Source: CAVVFX01 sp963747535
GTDB taxonomy: Bacteria; Acidobacteriota; Terriglobia; Bryobacterales; Bryobacteraceae
DNA: 64,000 nt
Direction: 5' to 3'
Assembly: GCA_963747535.1 (NCBI GenBank)
Contig: CAVVFX010000007.1
Coordinates: 310,001 to 374,000 of the forward strand
Shown: piece after piece, positions 33,083-41,800 of the stretch
Layout: each line of letters starts with the position of its first letter
Numbering within the stretch: position 1 is the first letter of the stretch
Position numbers and translations under genes: made by a program
The notes under the pieces: model-generated
Told to the model about the DNA's origin: nothing
Seen by the model: the letters and a program-made list of their open reading frames with translations, nothing else
Databases searched by the model: none

Positions 33083-33461
33083 GGATTCCAGTGGATAGGT
33101 TTCCATTTTTTTCGTTCGAGCTGTTTTACCTGAGCGTTCACCCCACCCTCGGGGGTCGTCGACAGTTGCACAAGAGTCCTTGCGATACGCACCTTCATTG
33201 CGCAGAATGGTCATGTGTGGGTCCGGAGTTAGCTCGCTGCCCCACTGCATTGGATCGGGCAAACTTCAGCCGGTTAAGTCGCGATATGGAAACTGACCAT
33301 CGGCAAACGACGATCTGAACCGCAGCTAGATCGCTGAAGGGTAGCGCCTGCTCGGGCAATAAATCCCATGGTGGTTCGGTATCATGAAATTCGTCCGTCG
33401 GCTCGCTTCGACCGTTCATCCATACCTTCTGGATCTTAAAGCATGATGGCAGAAGTCGACG

Positions 33462-33530
33462 CAGGCCAAAGGCCTACTCCACAAGGCTTGCAAACAGTTG
33501 ATTCTTCGTTGTGGAGTAGGCGTTTTCGCC
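33462..33530. repeat. Inverted pair of AGGCCAAAGGCCT-type elements
   Basis: Two copies of one unit face each other: (C)AGGCCAAAGGCCTACTCCAC at 33462-33484 and its inverted, slightly changed form at 33508-33530 (core GTGGAGTAGGCGTTTTCGCC). A single copy is found in the tail of the MopB-like gene at 23131-23155. Each unit is itself a small hairpin (AGGCC-AAA-GGCCT). Confidence 0.7.
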
Positions 33531-33656
33531 TGCTCTCGCGCGTTTGAGAGACTTCTGCCGCAGGCTGGTAGTGTAGAGCATGATGGCGATGAAATCGCGG
33601 CGGAGCGCGTGGCGCAGGTCGCGGTTCTCGGCGAGTGCCTCCAAAACCAGGCGCCT

Positions 33657-34883
33657 CTACTGCACACGCAACACAATGCCCGCGCCAGGAGCTAGCCAGT
33701 CCATTTCGCGACCGAAGGGCTGTTCTTCACCCGAATACGGCGAGATGCGAATCAGTTTGCGATCGGCCTGCCGTAAGTGAATCTTGAATTGGAACGAATT
33801 CTTGAGGTCCTTGTTCACGATGATCAGGTAGGGACGACCAGTGGAGTCCTCAAGTTCCCCGACAAGAAAACGACCTGCAACCGGAGGACGAACGAACCGT
33901 TGGTTCATCTCGACAGAGTCGATGAGACGGCTTGCTGAGAGCGGCTGCGCCTGCTCTGGGACATCTGGCGAGTGGTAAACGCCCATGCTCCGCAATCGGA
34001 TCAGAGTCGGCGCCAGTGCGTGAATCTGGTTGTTGATCCTTCGCAACTTGTCCCAGGTCTCGGTGCGGTTGCCAAATTGGTCGATGGCTCCAAGCCGATA
34101 GTTGCCCACCTCAGGCGTGAAGTAAGTGAAGTACTGAATCCCACGGCCACCGTACGCCATCGTGGCGTAAACCTGTAGGTTGAAGGTTGCGTCCGATGGT
34201 TCCATATAGTTGAAATGCGAATTTGCCAAAATGCAATTCCAGAATGGTGTCTTTGTCTCGAGGCTGGCGCGCCGAACCATTTCCAGATTGGTGTAGAAGT
34301 AATCGAGCATGTCTCCATTGACGAGCGAGTAATTATCGTAACTAAGAAACGGTTGTCCGACGCTCTTTACCAACATCTTTATATAAGAGTCGTAGTCGCT
34401 CGTTCCCAATACTTTCGGCGAGACGCGGTATGGAAACAGGTTGACATACGGCCATTTATCCGGCATTGCTTCGCGGAGCATGGCCGCGAGCCTGCCCAAG
34501 CCGGGCATCTGATCAGCATTCGGCTCGTCGCGCAAGAAGAAACCGAGCGCTGTTGGATCTGTGCCAATCTGACTTTTAACCTTAGCTATAGTCCGCAGGA
34601 TCTCATCATCTGGAGGAAGATGTATCAAATCCACTCCAGTGATCTGCCGATCGCGAACGAAACAAGTCAGGCCCGCCGCCCTCACCTTTTCGAGATCGGC
34701 CGCCAGACAGAATCCCGATATGTTCAAGCCGGCATCCCGCATCCCGCGCAGTTGATCGGCATCCGAAGGAGATTCACCCCAAGCCATGACAGCGAACTGT
34801 TTGGGATCAACGGGTACCGGATGATGGCTATTTTGAGGCCATAACGTCGCGGTCGAACATATTAGCAGCAGTAGATAGCGCAT
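33657..34883 (-). CDS. Secreted protein, probable TIM-barrel glycoside hydrolase-like, unassigned family
   Basis: The 408-residue product has a short signal peptide (MRYLLLLICSTATLWPQ). Its body reads like a (beta/alpha)8 barrel of glycosidase type: AVMAWGESPSDADQLRGMRD, GLNISGFCLA, TALGFFLRDEPNADQMPG (an acidic residue after a beta strand, as in retaining enzymes), YVNLFPYRVS, PFLSYDNYSLVNG and MAYGGRGIQYFTYF, followed by a C-terminal beta domain (RPYLIIVNKDLKNSFQFKI). This layout fits beta-galactosidase-like or DUF4434-like proteins, but I cannot name a family. Codon use matches the neighbours. It is flanked by repeats on both sides and seems to be a single-gene unit. Confidence 0.6.
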   Translation of the reverse strand: MRYLLLLICSTATLWPQNSHHPVPVDPKQFAVMAWGESPSDADQLRGMRDAGLNISGFCLAADLEKVRAAGLTCFVRDRQITGVDLIHLPPDDEILRTIAKVKSQIGTDPTALGFFLRDEPNADQMPGLGRLAAMLREAMPDKWPYVNLFPYRVSPKVLGTSDYDSYIKMLVKSVGQPFLSYDNYSLVNGDMLDYFYTNLEMVRRASLETKTPFWNCILANSHFNYMEPSDATFNLQVYATMAYGGRGIQYFTYFTPEVGNYRLGAIDQFGNRTETWDKLRRINNQIHALAPTLIRLRSMGVYHSPDVPEQAQPLSASRLIDSVEMNQRFVRPPVAGRFLVGELEDSTGRPYLIIVNKDLKNSFQFKIHLRQADRKLIRISPYSGEEQPFGREMDWLAPGAGIVLRVQ

Positions 34884-34934
34884 GGTTCCGATGCCGACAT
34901 GCTATCACTGCTTGAGGCGGTGTGCGCACCAGGC

Positions 34935-35061
34935 CAAGCGCTTGCGTGTGTTTGTGGCGCAACCAGAAGACCGATTGCGATTGGGGTGACCAATGCCGCG
35001 GTTCCTGCCGCCGACAATAGAAGTTTCCGGGGGTAAGGTTTTGCCCGATCCGGTGGGCCAT
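34935..35061 (-). pseudogene. Relic of an acidobacterial M56/TIGR03435-type protein, frameshifted
   Basis: On the minus strand, MAHRIGQNLTP (from 35061) followed after a frame change by RKLLLSAAGTAALVTPIAIG and LLVAPQTHA reproduces the linker and membrane helix found near the end of M56-peptidase or TIGR03435 proteins in Acidobacteria (pattern RIGQxL...RKLLLAAAGxxAxxxPIxxG). Flanking sequence up to 35240 has no intact frame. It is a degraded fragment. Confidence 0.5.
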
Positions 35062-35393
35062 GATTTTCGGCTTCTTTTTCGCTGTCGGAAATCCGCCTGG
35101 TTGCCGCCATCGGTGACCTTGTCGTCGCTCCTCTGAGAGCAGTTTGTACTAGATTCCTTGAGGCAGAAAACCTGCGTCTGGGTGGCTGGAAGGCGGGCCT
35201 CCTCATCAACTTCAACGTTCCGCTATTGCGTGATGGCATGGTACGGCGAGTGCTGGCATTCGATGAGTCCTAGCTCCTAGCGGCGGGCCGATCATGCGCG
35301 TCTAGCCGACGCCTTACAACGCCCACATGCTCGTTGGTCTGAGGCGGAGCCTCGTTAGTGTCCTGAGTTAGAAGTTCGCGACGTAAGTCTACG

Positions 35394-35443
35394 GCTTGCT
35401 GCGCAGCCGGGCAGACCACTCAAGACGATGGTCTGCCCCACGG
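35394..35443 (+). repeat. REP-like palindromic element, copy 5
   Basis: GCTGCGCAGC (35398-35407) followed by GGGCAGACCA / TGGTCTGCCC around CTCAAGACGA and the tail CCACGG. It is intergenic, downstream of the 96-residue gene on the minus strand, in the same orientation as copies 1-4. Confidence 0.8.
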
Positions 35444-35493
35444 TTTGGCGTTTGACTTATTAAACAAATTTGCAACTCATGACACTAGCCCGC

Positions 35494-35525
35494 GCGCGGC
35501 TCAGCAACGACTTCCGAGCCGCGAC
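35494..35525 (-). repeat. Short palindromic interspersed repeat (partner at 51508)
   Basis: On the minus strand it reads GTCGCGGCTCGGAAGTCGTT and on to GCTGAGCCGCGC; the copy at 51508-51540 is the same on the plus strand with one difference. The ends GCGGCTC/GAGCCGC form a hairpin. Confidence 0.7.
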
Positions 35526-35529
35526 AGTT

Positions 35530-35820
35530 TCACCAGCCGCCCGATTCCATATGCTGGATTACAATCCCGCGTGCTGCGAGTTCCTCCAGCAGGCGCAACA
35601 CTGCCGGTGAGATCGTTCTATCTCCGGGCACGACAACGGCCCATTGCAGGTTCTCACGAAATTCCTTGGTGCTGATGCGCCAGTGCACGAGTTCAGGCGG
35701 CGTGATCGAACCGATGCGGATTATCGACCAATAGCGGGCAAGCGCCAGTGCCGTATCCCGATCGGGTAACGGCCCGCGTACGATGAAGTGATTGTCGCCA
35801 TGCACCAAAATCCCAACCAT
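35530..35820 (-). CDS. Small protein of unknown function coupled to the SagB-type gene
   Basis: This 96-residue protein begins MVGILVHGDNHFIVRGPLPD and includes ALARYWSIIRIGSI, AVVVPGDRTISPAVLRLLEE and ends QHMESGGW. I recognise no named domain. Its ATG overlaps the TAA stop of the tandem nitroreductase by one base (TAATG), so the two are translated together and probably work together. Confidence 0.65.
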   Translation of the reverse strand: MVGILVHGDNHFIVRGPLPDRDTALALARYWSIIRIGSITPPELVHWRISTKEFRENLQWAVVVPGDRTISPAVLRLLEELAARGIVIQHMESGGW

Positions 35821-37295
35821 TACGCGTCAAGCCTCGGGTCGATGACCGGGTGGCCGACGGCGAAATGGTAAACCACCTGTCCCCGCGTGGAGGAGAGTTC
35901 GAGATAGCGGTGCACTTCATCGTCGAAAAACGCGCCGATGCCGGTTGCGCGCAGTCCCAGCGCTTCGGCGGCGATGTAGAGGCGCTGTCCGATGGCGCCC
36001 GCTTCGAAATGCACGTAACGATAACCGCGGTCGCCGTGGGAGCGAACAGCGCGATCGATATCGGCAATCATAGAGAACGAGACACAGGCATTACCGGCTA
36101 GCGATTGTCCCAGGCTGAGTCCGGCGGCCATCACACGCTGGTCACCGGATCGAACCAGTTCCAAGCCGGCGTTTTGCGGCCAAAAGCGATAGACGCCCTG
36201 GGGCAGGCCCTCGACCCGGTGAACATACAGATAGAGCTGAACGAAACGACTGGTAGAGAAATCGGCATCGTAGGGCTGGCTTGTGACGGCGAGGAGAGCC
36301 GAGAGCTCCGCGAGAGAGATTTGCGACGCGCCGGTGAAGTCAAGCGCCGAGCGGCGGGTGCGCGCTACTTTGCTGAAAGGCCGCGCCGAAGTGGCGGGCG
36401 GCGGGAGTTGGATTTCGCCGGATCCGTGAAACGCCGGTTCAGAGCGAGGAATGCTTCGATAGGTGATGAACTTCGTCGCGGAATGGATGGCATCGATCAA
36501 CGGATAGGGGATCTGCACCTCCGAGAGCTGGTTGGGCCTGCCGCCGAACCACGTTCTCGTGTTGTCGCCGGGTCCGGCAACGGGGATTACACCGCCGTTC
36601 AGGTTGACGACCAGCATGGGCCATTCGTCGCTGAAACCGCACGTCTCAGACACCTCGCCATCAAAAAAGTGCCCGACTGCGAACGTTTCGCAGCCAACGG
36701 CTCGGGCGGAAAGTGCCAGTGCCTGCCATGCGTGACCGATGTCATGAAGGCAGTATCGATAGGCTCGATCGCGGTATTTCCAGGCTTCACGCCACGCAAT
36801 ACTGGTCAGGATAAATACGACCGAGCATGCATTGCCGGCAAGGCTGGTGACGAAATCGCCCAGCGCGCGTTGCTCGGCCATGTGGGAAGACGCGCGGTAG
36901 TGATAGAGGCCGTCGGGCCACTGATCGAGTCCGCGAGTGGCAAAATGAAATTCTGTCGGATGCAGATTGCCGGATGATGGATTGACGCGTAGCGCGTACC
37001 GGTAACCGGCTGCCGCGACGGTTTTGGTTGCGCTCACTGCCGCAGCGTGGAAGAGCAGCTGAGAAAGGAACGTCGGACCGCTCCCTAATGGCAGCGGGGC
37101 AGAAACGGGCTCGCCCAGCAGCAGGCCGAGAACGGGGACTTCGGGGGCTGGTGAATCCGCGGGCAGGTCGAGCACGGGGACACCCTCATAATGCCGGAAC
37201 GGATCGGGCATATTGGCCCAGTCCAACATGTGCTGGCTCCGCCGGAGAGACTCGGTACTGTGCTTGGTGGTTTCGTGATACTCGCGCCACGTCAT
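35820..37295 (-). CDS. Tandem SagB/ThcOx-type nitroreductase-family protein
   Basis: The 491-residue protein contains two copies of the SagB-type FMN nitroreductase fold. Copy 1 (about 55-265) has YRYALRVNPSSGNLHPTEFH, GLYHYRASSH, YRYCLHDIGHAWQALALSA and VGHFFDGEVSE. Copy 2 (about 310-485) has RRSALDFTGASQISLAELSA, VHRVEGLPQGVYRF, GYRYVHFEAGAIGQRLYIAA and IGAFFDDEVHRYL. SagB-type enzymes oxidise azolines in peptide natural products, but many stand-alone tandem forms have no known substrate. No YcaO or precursor gene is nearby, so a natural-product role is unproven. The small downstream gene is translationally coupled. Confidence 0.82.
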   Translation of the reverse strand: MTWREYHETTKHSTESLRRSQHMLDWANMPDPFRHYEGVPVLDLPADSPAPEVPVLGLLLGEPVSAPLPLGSGPTFLSQLLFHAAAVSATKTVAAAGYRYALRVNPSSGNLHPTEFHFATRGLDQWPDGLYHYRASSHMAEQRALGDFVTSLAGNACSVVFILTSIAWREAWKYRDRAYRYCLHDIGHAWQALALSARAVGCETFAVGHFFDGEVSETCGFSDEWPMLVVNLNGGVIPVAGPGDNTRTWFGGRPNQLSEVQIPYPLIDAIHSATKFITYRSIPRSEPAFHGSGEIQLPPPATSARPFSKVARTRRSALDFTGASQISLAELSALLAVTSQPYDADFSTSRFVQLYLYVHRVEGLPQGVYRFWPQNAGLELVRSGDQRVMAAGLSLGQSLAGNACVSFSMIADIDRAVRSHGDRGYRYVHFEAGAIGQRLYIAAEALGLRATGIGAFFDDEVHRYLELSSTRGQVVYHFAVGHPVIDPRLDA

Positions 37296-37465
37296 GTCAG
37301 AGGTAGGTTAGCGCGTTTCGGTTGCGCGTCCGCAATAACGGGAGAAAATGCTGGAGATACCGCTCAGAGCCGGGATTTCATGGATCTTAAGCTCTGGCCA
37401 TGTCCTCTATCATCAAAAGGTGACAGGTGGGCAATGGGCGAGCCGGCGACAACGTTCCTTAAGCG

Positions 37466-38809
37466 TTACGCTTTGGTAAAAATAGCATCAGCCACGGTGC
37501 TCACGCTATCGGAAAACGACTCTTGCTCGACTCCAAGCGATCGCAAGATGCTGAGATGCACGTTTGACATGCGCGTCTCGCCGTCTTTCCCTTTCCAAAA
37601 GTTCCCGTGCTTCAGACCCATGTTGGATCCACCGGCAATTAGTGTCGGTAGGTTGTGGGGATTGTGGGTAGTGCTGGCGCCGCTTCCGAAGAAAACGATG
37701 GTGTTGTCAAGTACACAACTGTTGCGGTCCTGGTAACCATTGAGCCGCTCGAGGAAATGCGCGATTTGTTTACTCAGGAACAGGTCATATTTGGCGAAGT
37801 CCAGTTGACCCTCTTTGTCGGTGGCGTGTGAGAGGTTGTGGTGGGTCTTCGACAGGCCCAGCTTGAGGGGGAAGGTATCGCTGATGCCCATGCCGTCTTC
37901 GCGGTTGAGCATGAATGTGATCACGCGGGTAATGTCCGCGTCGAAGGCCAGAGCGATCAGGTCAAACATGTTGCGGTAATACTCGGCGGGATCGCCCTCA
38001 TTGGTGATATTGAGATTCAGATGCGAGTAGTCCTGCTTCTTCAGCGGCACGTCGATCCAGCGCTCGGAGGCGATCAGGCGCGATTCCACCTCATCGAGCG
38101 ATGTAAGATATTGATCCATGCGCTCGCGATCGGTCTTGCCCAGACGTTGATCGAGTGCACGGGCGTTTTCGGCTACGGCGTCGACCAGCTTAATGCGCCG
38201 CTGCAGTTGTTCGTGTTCGGATTGGAGCGAGCTACGATCGCCGCGGAACAGCCTGTCAAAGACGCGGCGCGGGCAGTTCTCAGCGGGGATCGGCCGACCG
38301 TCGAGGTTGTAGGAAATGGTTCCGGTGCGCGACAGATAACCGGTGCCGGCGTCGATCGAGAGAACCAGCGAAGGCTGACGGCAGAACTGCTTGGTGTGCA
38401 GCGCGGCGATCTGGTCGAGGCCGACGGTGTTATAGGTCCCAGGTTTTGGATTTTGCAGCGGAGCACCGGTCAGCCACATATCGGAACAGACGTGCGGATC
38501 GGCTTTAGGGCCGTTGGGATGATAGAGGCCGCCCATGAAGCTGAGCTGCTTGCGGTAAGGCGCAAGAGGCTCGGTTGACTTGCCGAAGACAAATTCACCG
38601 TTCGCGTCTGCTGCGGGAAACCAGCTCCAGTCCTCGAGATGGTGCTCGGCCTTCGGCAACGACATGCCGTTGGCCGTGTAGATAGCGCAGAAACGGCGTG
38701 GAATCTGGTTGGTCACTTCGGCGCCCATCGCGTCGAGCACGGGAAGCGCCAGCATGCCTCCTATGCCTCTAAGGAAAGCGCGGCGGTCCAGTCGGAGGGA
38801 ATGAGTCAT
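37466..38809 (-). CDS. Tat-exported DUF1552 protein
   Basis: Start at 38809 gives 447 residues with a Tat-like signal (LDRRAFLRGIGGMLALPVLD). Motifs include RRFCAIYTANGMSLPKAEHH, FMGGLYHPNGPKADPHVCSD, NTVGLDQIAALH and VFFGSGASTTHNPHNLPTLI, which fit DUF1552, a family near sulfatase/DUF1501-like alkaline phosphatase folds. It is downstream of, and 16 bases from, the DUF1592-type cytochrome protein; these two families occur as pairs in Acidobacteria, Planctomycetes and Verrucomicrobia. Function is unproven; a role in processing an extracellular polymer is commonly guessed. Confidence 0.85.
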   Translation of the reverse strand: MTHSLRLDRRAFLRGIGGMLALPVLDAMGAEVTNQIPRRFCAIYTANGMSLPKAEHHLEDWSWFPAADANGEFVFGKSTEPLAPYRKQLSFMGGLYHPNGPKADPHVCSDMWLTGAPLQNPKPGTYNTVGLDQIAALHTKQFCRQPSLVLSIDAGTGYLSRTGTISYNLDGRPIPAENCPRRVFDRLFRGDRSSLQSEHEQLQRRIKLVDAVAENARALDQRLGKTDRERMDQYLTSLDEVESRLIASERWIDVPLKKQDYSHLNLNITNEGDPAEYYRNMFDLIALAFDADITRVITFMLNREDGMGISDTFPLKLGLSKTHHNLSHATDKEGQLDFAKYDLFLSKQIAHFLERLNGYQDRNSCVLDNTIVFFGSGASTTHNPHNLPTLIAGGSNMGLKHGNFWKGKDGETRMSNVHLSILRSLGVEQESFSDSVSTVADAIFTKA

Positions 38810-38825
38810 GCGTACTTGAATTTTA

Positions 38826-41800
38826 CTATTTTTCGAGGAACATTTGGCTGCCGGCAACATAGCGAACCATGTCTTCGATCCGATAACCAGCCGGCTTCAG
38901 TTTCAAGGCGTCCTGCTTGAGGGACATCACTTCGTTGTAGGACAGAGTGCGGCCGGTTGCGTAGGTCGCCAGATGCTTGAGGAAGCCGAACGCCACTTGA
39001 TCGATGCGATCCCCGGCGAGGTAGCGTTTCAGATCGTTGGCACCGGACACCTGGGTCTTATCGGGCAGGATCGATTTAGCGTCCACCGGCTGCGTTTTCA
39101 GGCGTCCCCCGGCATCGAACTCCTCGAGCGCCACTCCCCACGGATCGATTTTCGAATGGCATTGCATGCAGCCGGTCTGGCTGCGATGCTGTTCGAGCCG
39201 CTGCCGGAGGGTGAGACCTTGTGTCTCGGGTTTCAGCGCGGGTACGTTCGGCGGCGGATCGGCAGGCGGTTCGGAGATGATCTTCCGCGCGACCCAGGCT
39301 CCGCGCTTCACGGGGTTGGATTCGCGGCCATCGGAGAGTCCCGCCAAAATCGCGGCCTGGCTGAGCAGCCCGCCCAGTTCGGGTCGTTGATGGCGAATGG
39401 GCATGAACTCGAACCCGCTCTCGGTCTTATCGCCGAGGCCGTAGTAGTTGGCCACCACTTCGTCGGCGACCAGGAAATCGGACTGGATCAGATTCTTAAC
39501 CGGCAGGTTGTTGCGGATGAGATACGCGACGAATTCGATCGGCTCCTCTTTCAACCGGGCGCGGGTATCGCGGGTGAGCTTGGGGAAACGCTTGCGGTCG
39601 GGATCGAGCACCTGAAATTTATCGAGGCTTAGCCATTGGGATACGAATTCGTGGGCGAAGCGGTAGAAGCGCGGATCGGCGATCATGCGCGTGATCTGGG
39701 CGTTCAGGTCCTGGCGCAAGGCGCCTGATGCGGCGAGTTGCAGGATCTTATGGTCCGGCGGTCCGTTCCAGAGGAAAAAGGAAAGCTTGGAGGCGAGTTC
39801 GTAGTTGTCGAGCGGTTCTGGTGCTGGAGTCGAGCTGGTCTCGATGAGGAACAGGAATTGAGGCGCCGTGAGAACTACGAGCAGGGCGTCTTTGATGCTC
39901 TGTTCGAAGGTGCAGCCGGATGCGAACGACTTGGTATACACGCCCATCAGCGCGGATTCTTCGGCAGCCGTGATGGGGCGGCGGTAGGCGCGGGTGGCGA
40001 AATCGTGGATGATCTTGCGGGCGTAAGCGGGCTGATCGCTCTTGCGGTCGAAATCGACGAAAATGTTGCGATAAGACGGCGGGGGCCAGGACTCGTAGAA
40101 CGGACCTTCGAACTCCACCGACCGGACCAGCAGGCGCGGCATGTCGCGGCCATCGGTGTACTCGCTACGCACACCGATTTCGCGCATGCCCGCGAGGTAG
40201 TTCACGTTGTCCTTCTCGACTTCGGGGCTGGGGAAATTGCGGATTGCGCCTTCGAAGACGTAGCGCTGGAGCTTTTCGGTTGCGACGGTTTCCGGCTGAC
40301 CGACGGGCGCGAGAGTGCTACCGCAATCGCGGCGGAGTCCAAGATGCACGCCGACTCGCGGAAGACGCTTTTCGAAAACGACGAATCGCATGGCGAGCTC
40401 CTGATCCGCCTGGAGCGGCGAGAAGACGATGCGATCGAGGTCGCGTACACCTGTGTAATGAATGCCAAGCCGCAGCGGACCGGCGTCGAGTCGCACAACG
40501 AGGAAGGCAGGCTGCTGCAGCTCGCCGGAGAATTGGCGGTCGCCGAGGGTCAGCCTGAGATTCCGTTTGGGCTCGGAGGGTTTCTGGACCAGGTCCCTGT
40601 GAGGTTGAATCAGGGCGAGAAGCTCGGCTTCGCCAAGCGGGCGGCGATAGAGGCGAACATCGGCAAGCGAGCCCTGGAACGTTGGAGAGATGGGAATGCG
40701 GCCGACTCGAAAATCGGAGCGCGGGTCGTCGAATCGATACGTGCCGGCCACGCTTCGGGCGACCAGATAGCCGTTGACATAGATCCGGGTTTCGTTTCTT
40801 CCGCGCCGCACGACGACGGCTACATGCTGCCAGGCGTCGGCGCGAATGACGCCATGGGCGGAGGAGACGATCGAATTGAATTGTCCGACTAACTCGTCGT
40901 TCTGGCCGGTCATCTGGAAACGGATGGTGCCGCGCTCATCGGGCAGGTCGAGGTACCAGCCCTGCAAGCGGTTAGTATCTCCCAGACTGAGAAGGCCCGC
41001 GCGGCGCAGTTGGCTTGGCCGAATCCAGGCAGCAACCGTGAAGTCGCCTTCGCCCAGGTTGGCAGCGTCGTTGGCGGGGAGGGCGGCGCGCGGAATCACG
41101 TAACCATCCCCGCTGCCGGCAAACGCGAGGGCTTTACCGGCGGGTGAATCCACCTCGTGGGTTTTGCCAGCGAGCTGAGCGGACGGGCCGCCATCGCGCG
41201 GGTAGGAACCGGCGAGCCCTTCATCCAGGTGCGAGGAGTCCACGGTGGATGGCGGTTCGGGTGACCAGGCGTCGATCTGATAGATGCCTGACTTGGGGAT
41301 GGTGATAGCACCCGTATTTCTCGGCTCGTTCCAGACAATCTCCTTCCCATTTCCGACGTTGGCACTTTGCGGGGCCGCGCCGGGGTCGAGCAGCAGCCCG
41401 TCATCATATTTGGCGGCGGTGACGGTGACGCGGAAGCGGCCGTCGTCAGGGAGTTCGCGTACAGAGACTTTGAAATTTGTCTTGGGACCGTAGGTGCCTT
41501 CGCCGTCGAAGAGCTCGTCGGTCGGGATGGCGGGCCGGAGCAAAAGCCCCTGGGGAACCAGATCGTACGGGTTGCCCTTGGGATAGCCGCGGCTGCCGCG
41601 CATGTCAGCGAAGACGGCGTGATAGATGCTGTCGAAATCGCGCCAGCCGCGGACGGTATCGTTGCCGCGATAGCCTTCAATGAAGCGGTATTTCGTGCGC
41701 ATGATCAGAGGTTCGAATGCGAAGGGCTTGACGGGCGTCACCTGAGTGACGACGAAGTCGGGGTTCTCGAGCAGCATGTTGTCGGCGCCCAGGAGGAGTT

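Larger units (their letters stand above)
32823..33656 (+). other. Gene-free repeat-rich region
   Basis: Holds the inverted repeat at 32941-33082 and another at 33462-33530. On the minus strand, about 33545-33655, a frame reads LVLEALAENRDLRHALRRDF and on to IAIMLYTTSLRQKS; it has no start and I cannot name it, but the composition looks like a coding remnant. Confidence 0.45.

Noticed and set aside
33416..33676. Frame downstream of the TIM-barrel-like gene
   Set aside because: Spans the inverted repeat and lacks a start; possible coding remnant only.
34862..35239. Reading 125 codons on the minus strand as an intact gene
   Set aside because: The family-like text needs two frames, so it is treated as a relic.
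20165..35443. REP-like copies considered as a CRISPR array
   Set aside because: Spacing is thousands of bases with genes between; no regular spacers and no cas genes.
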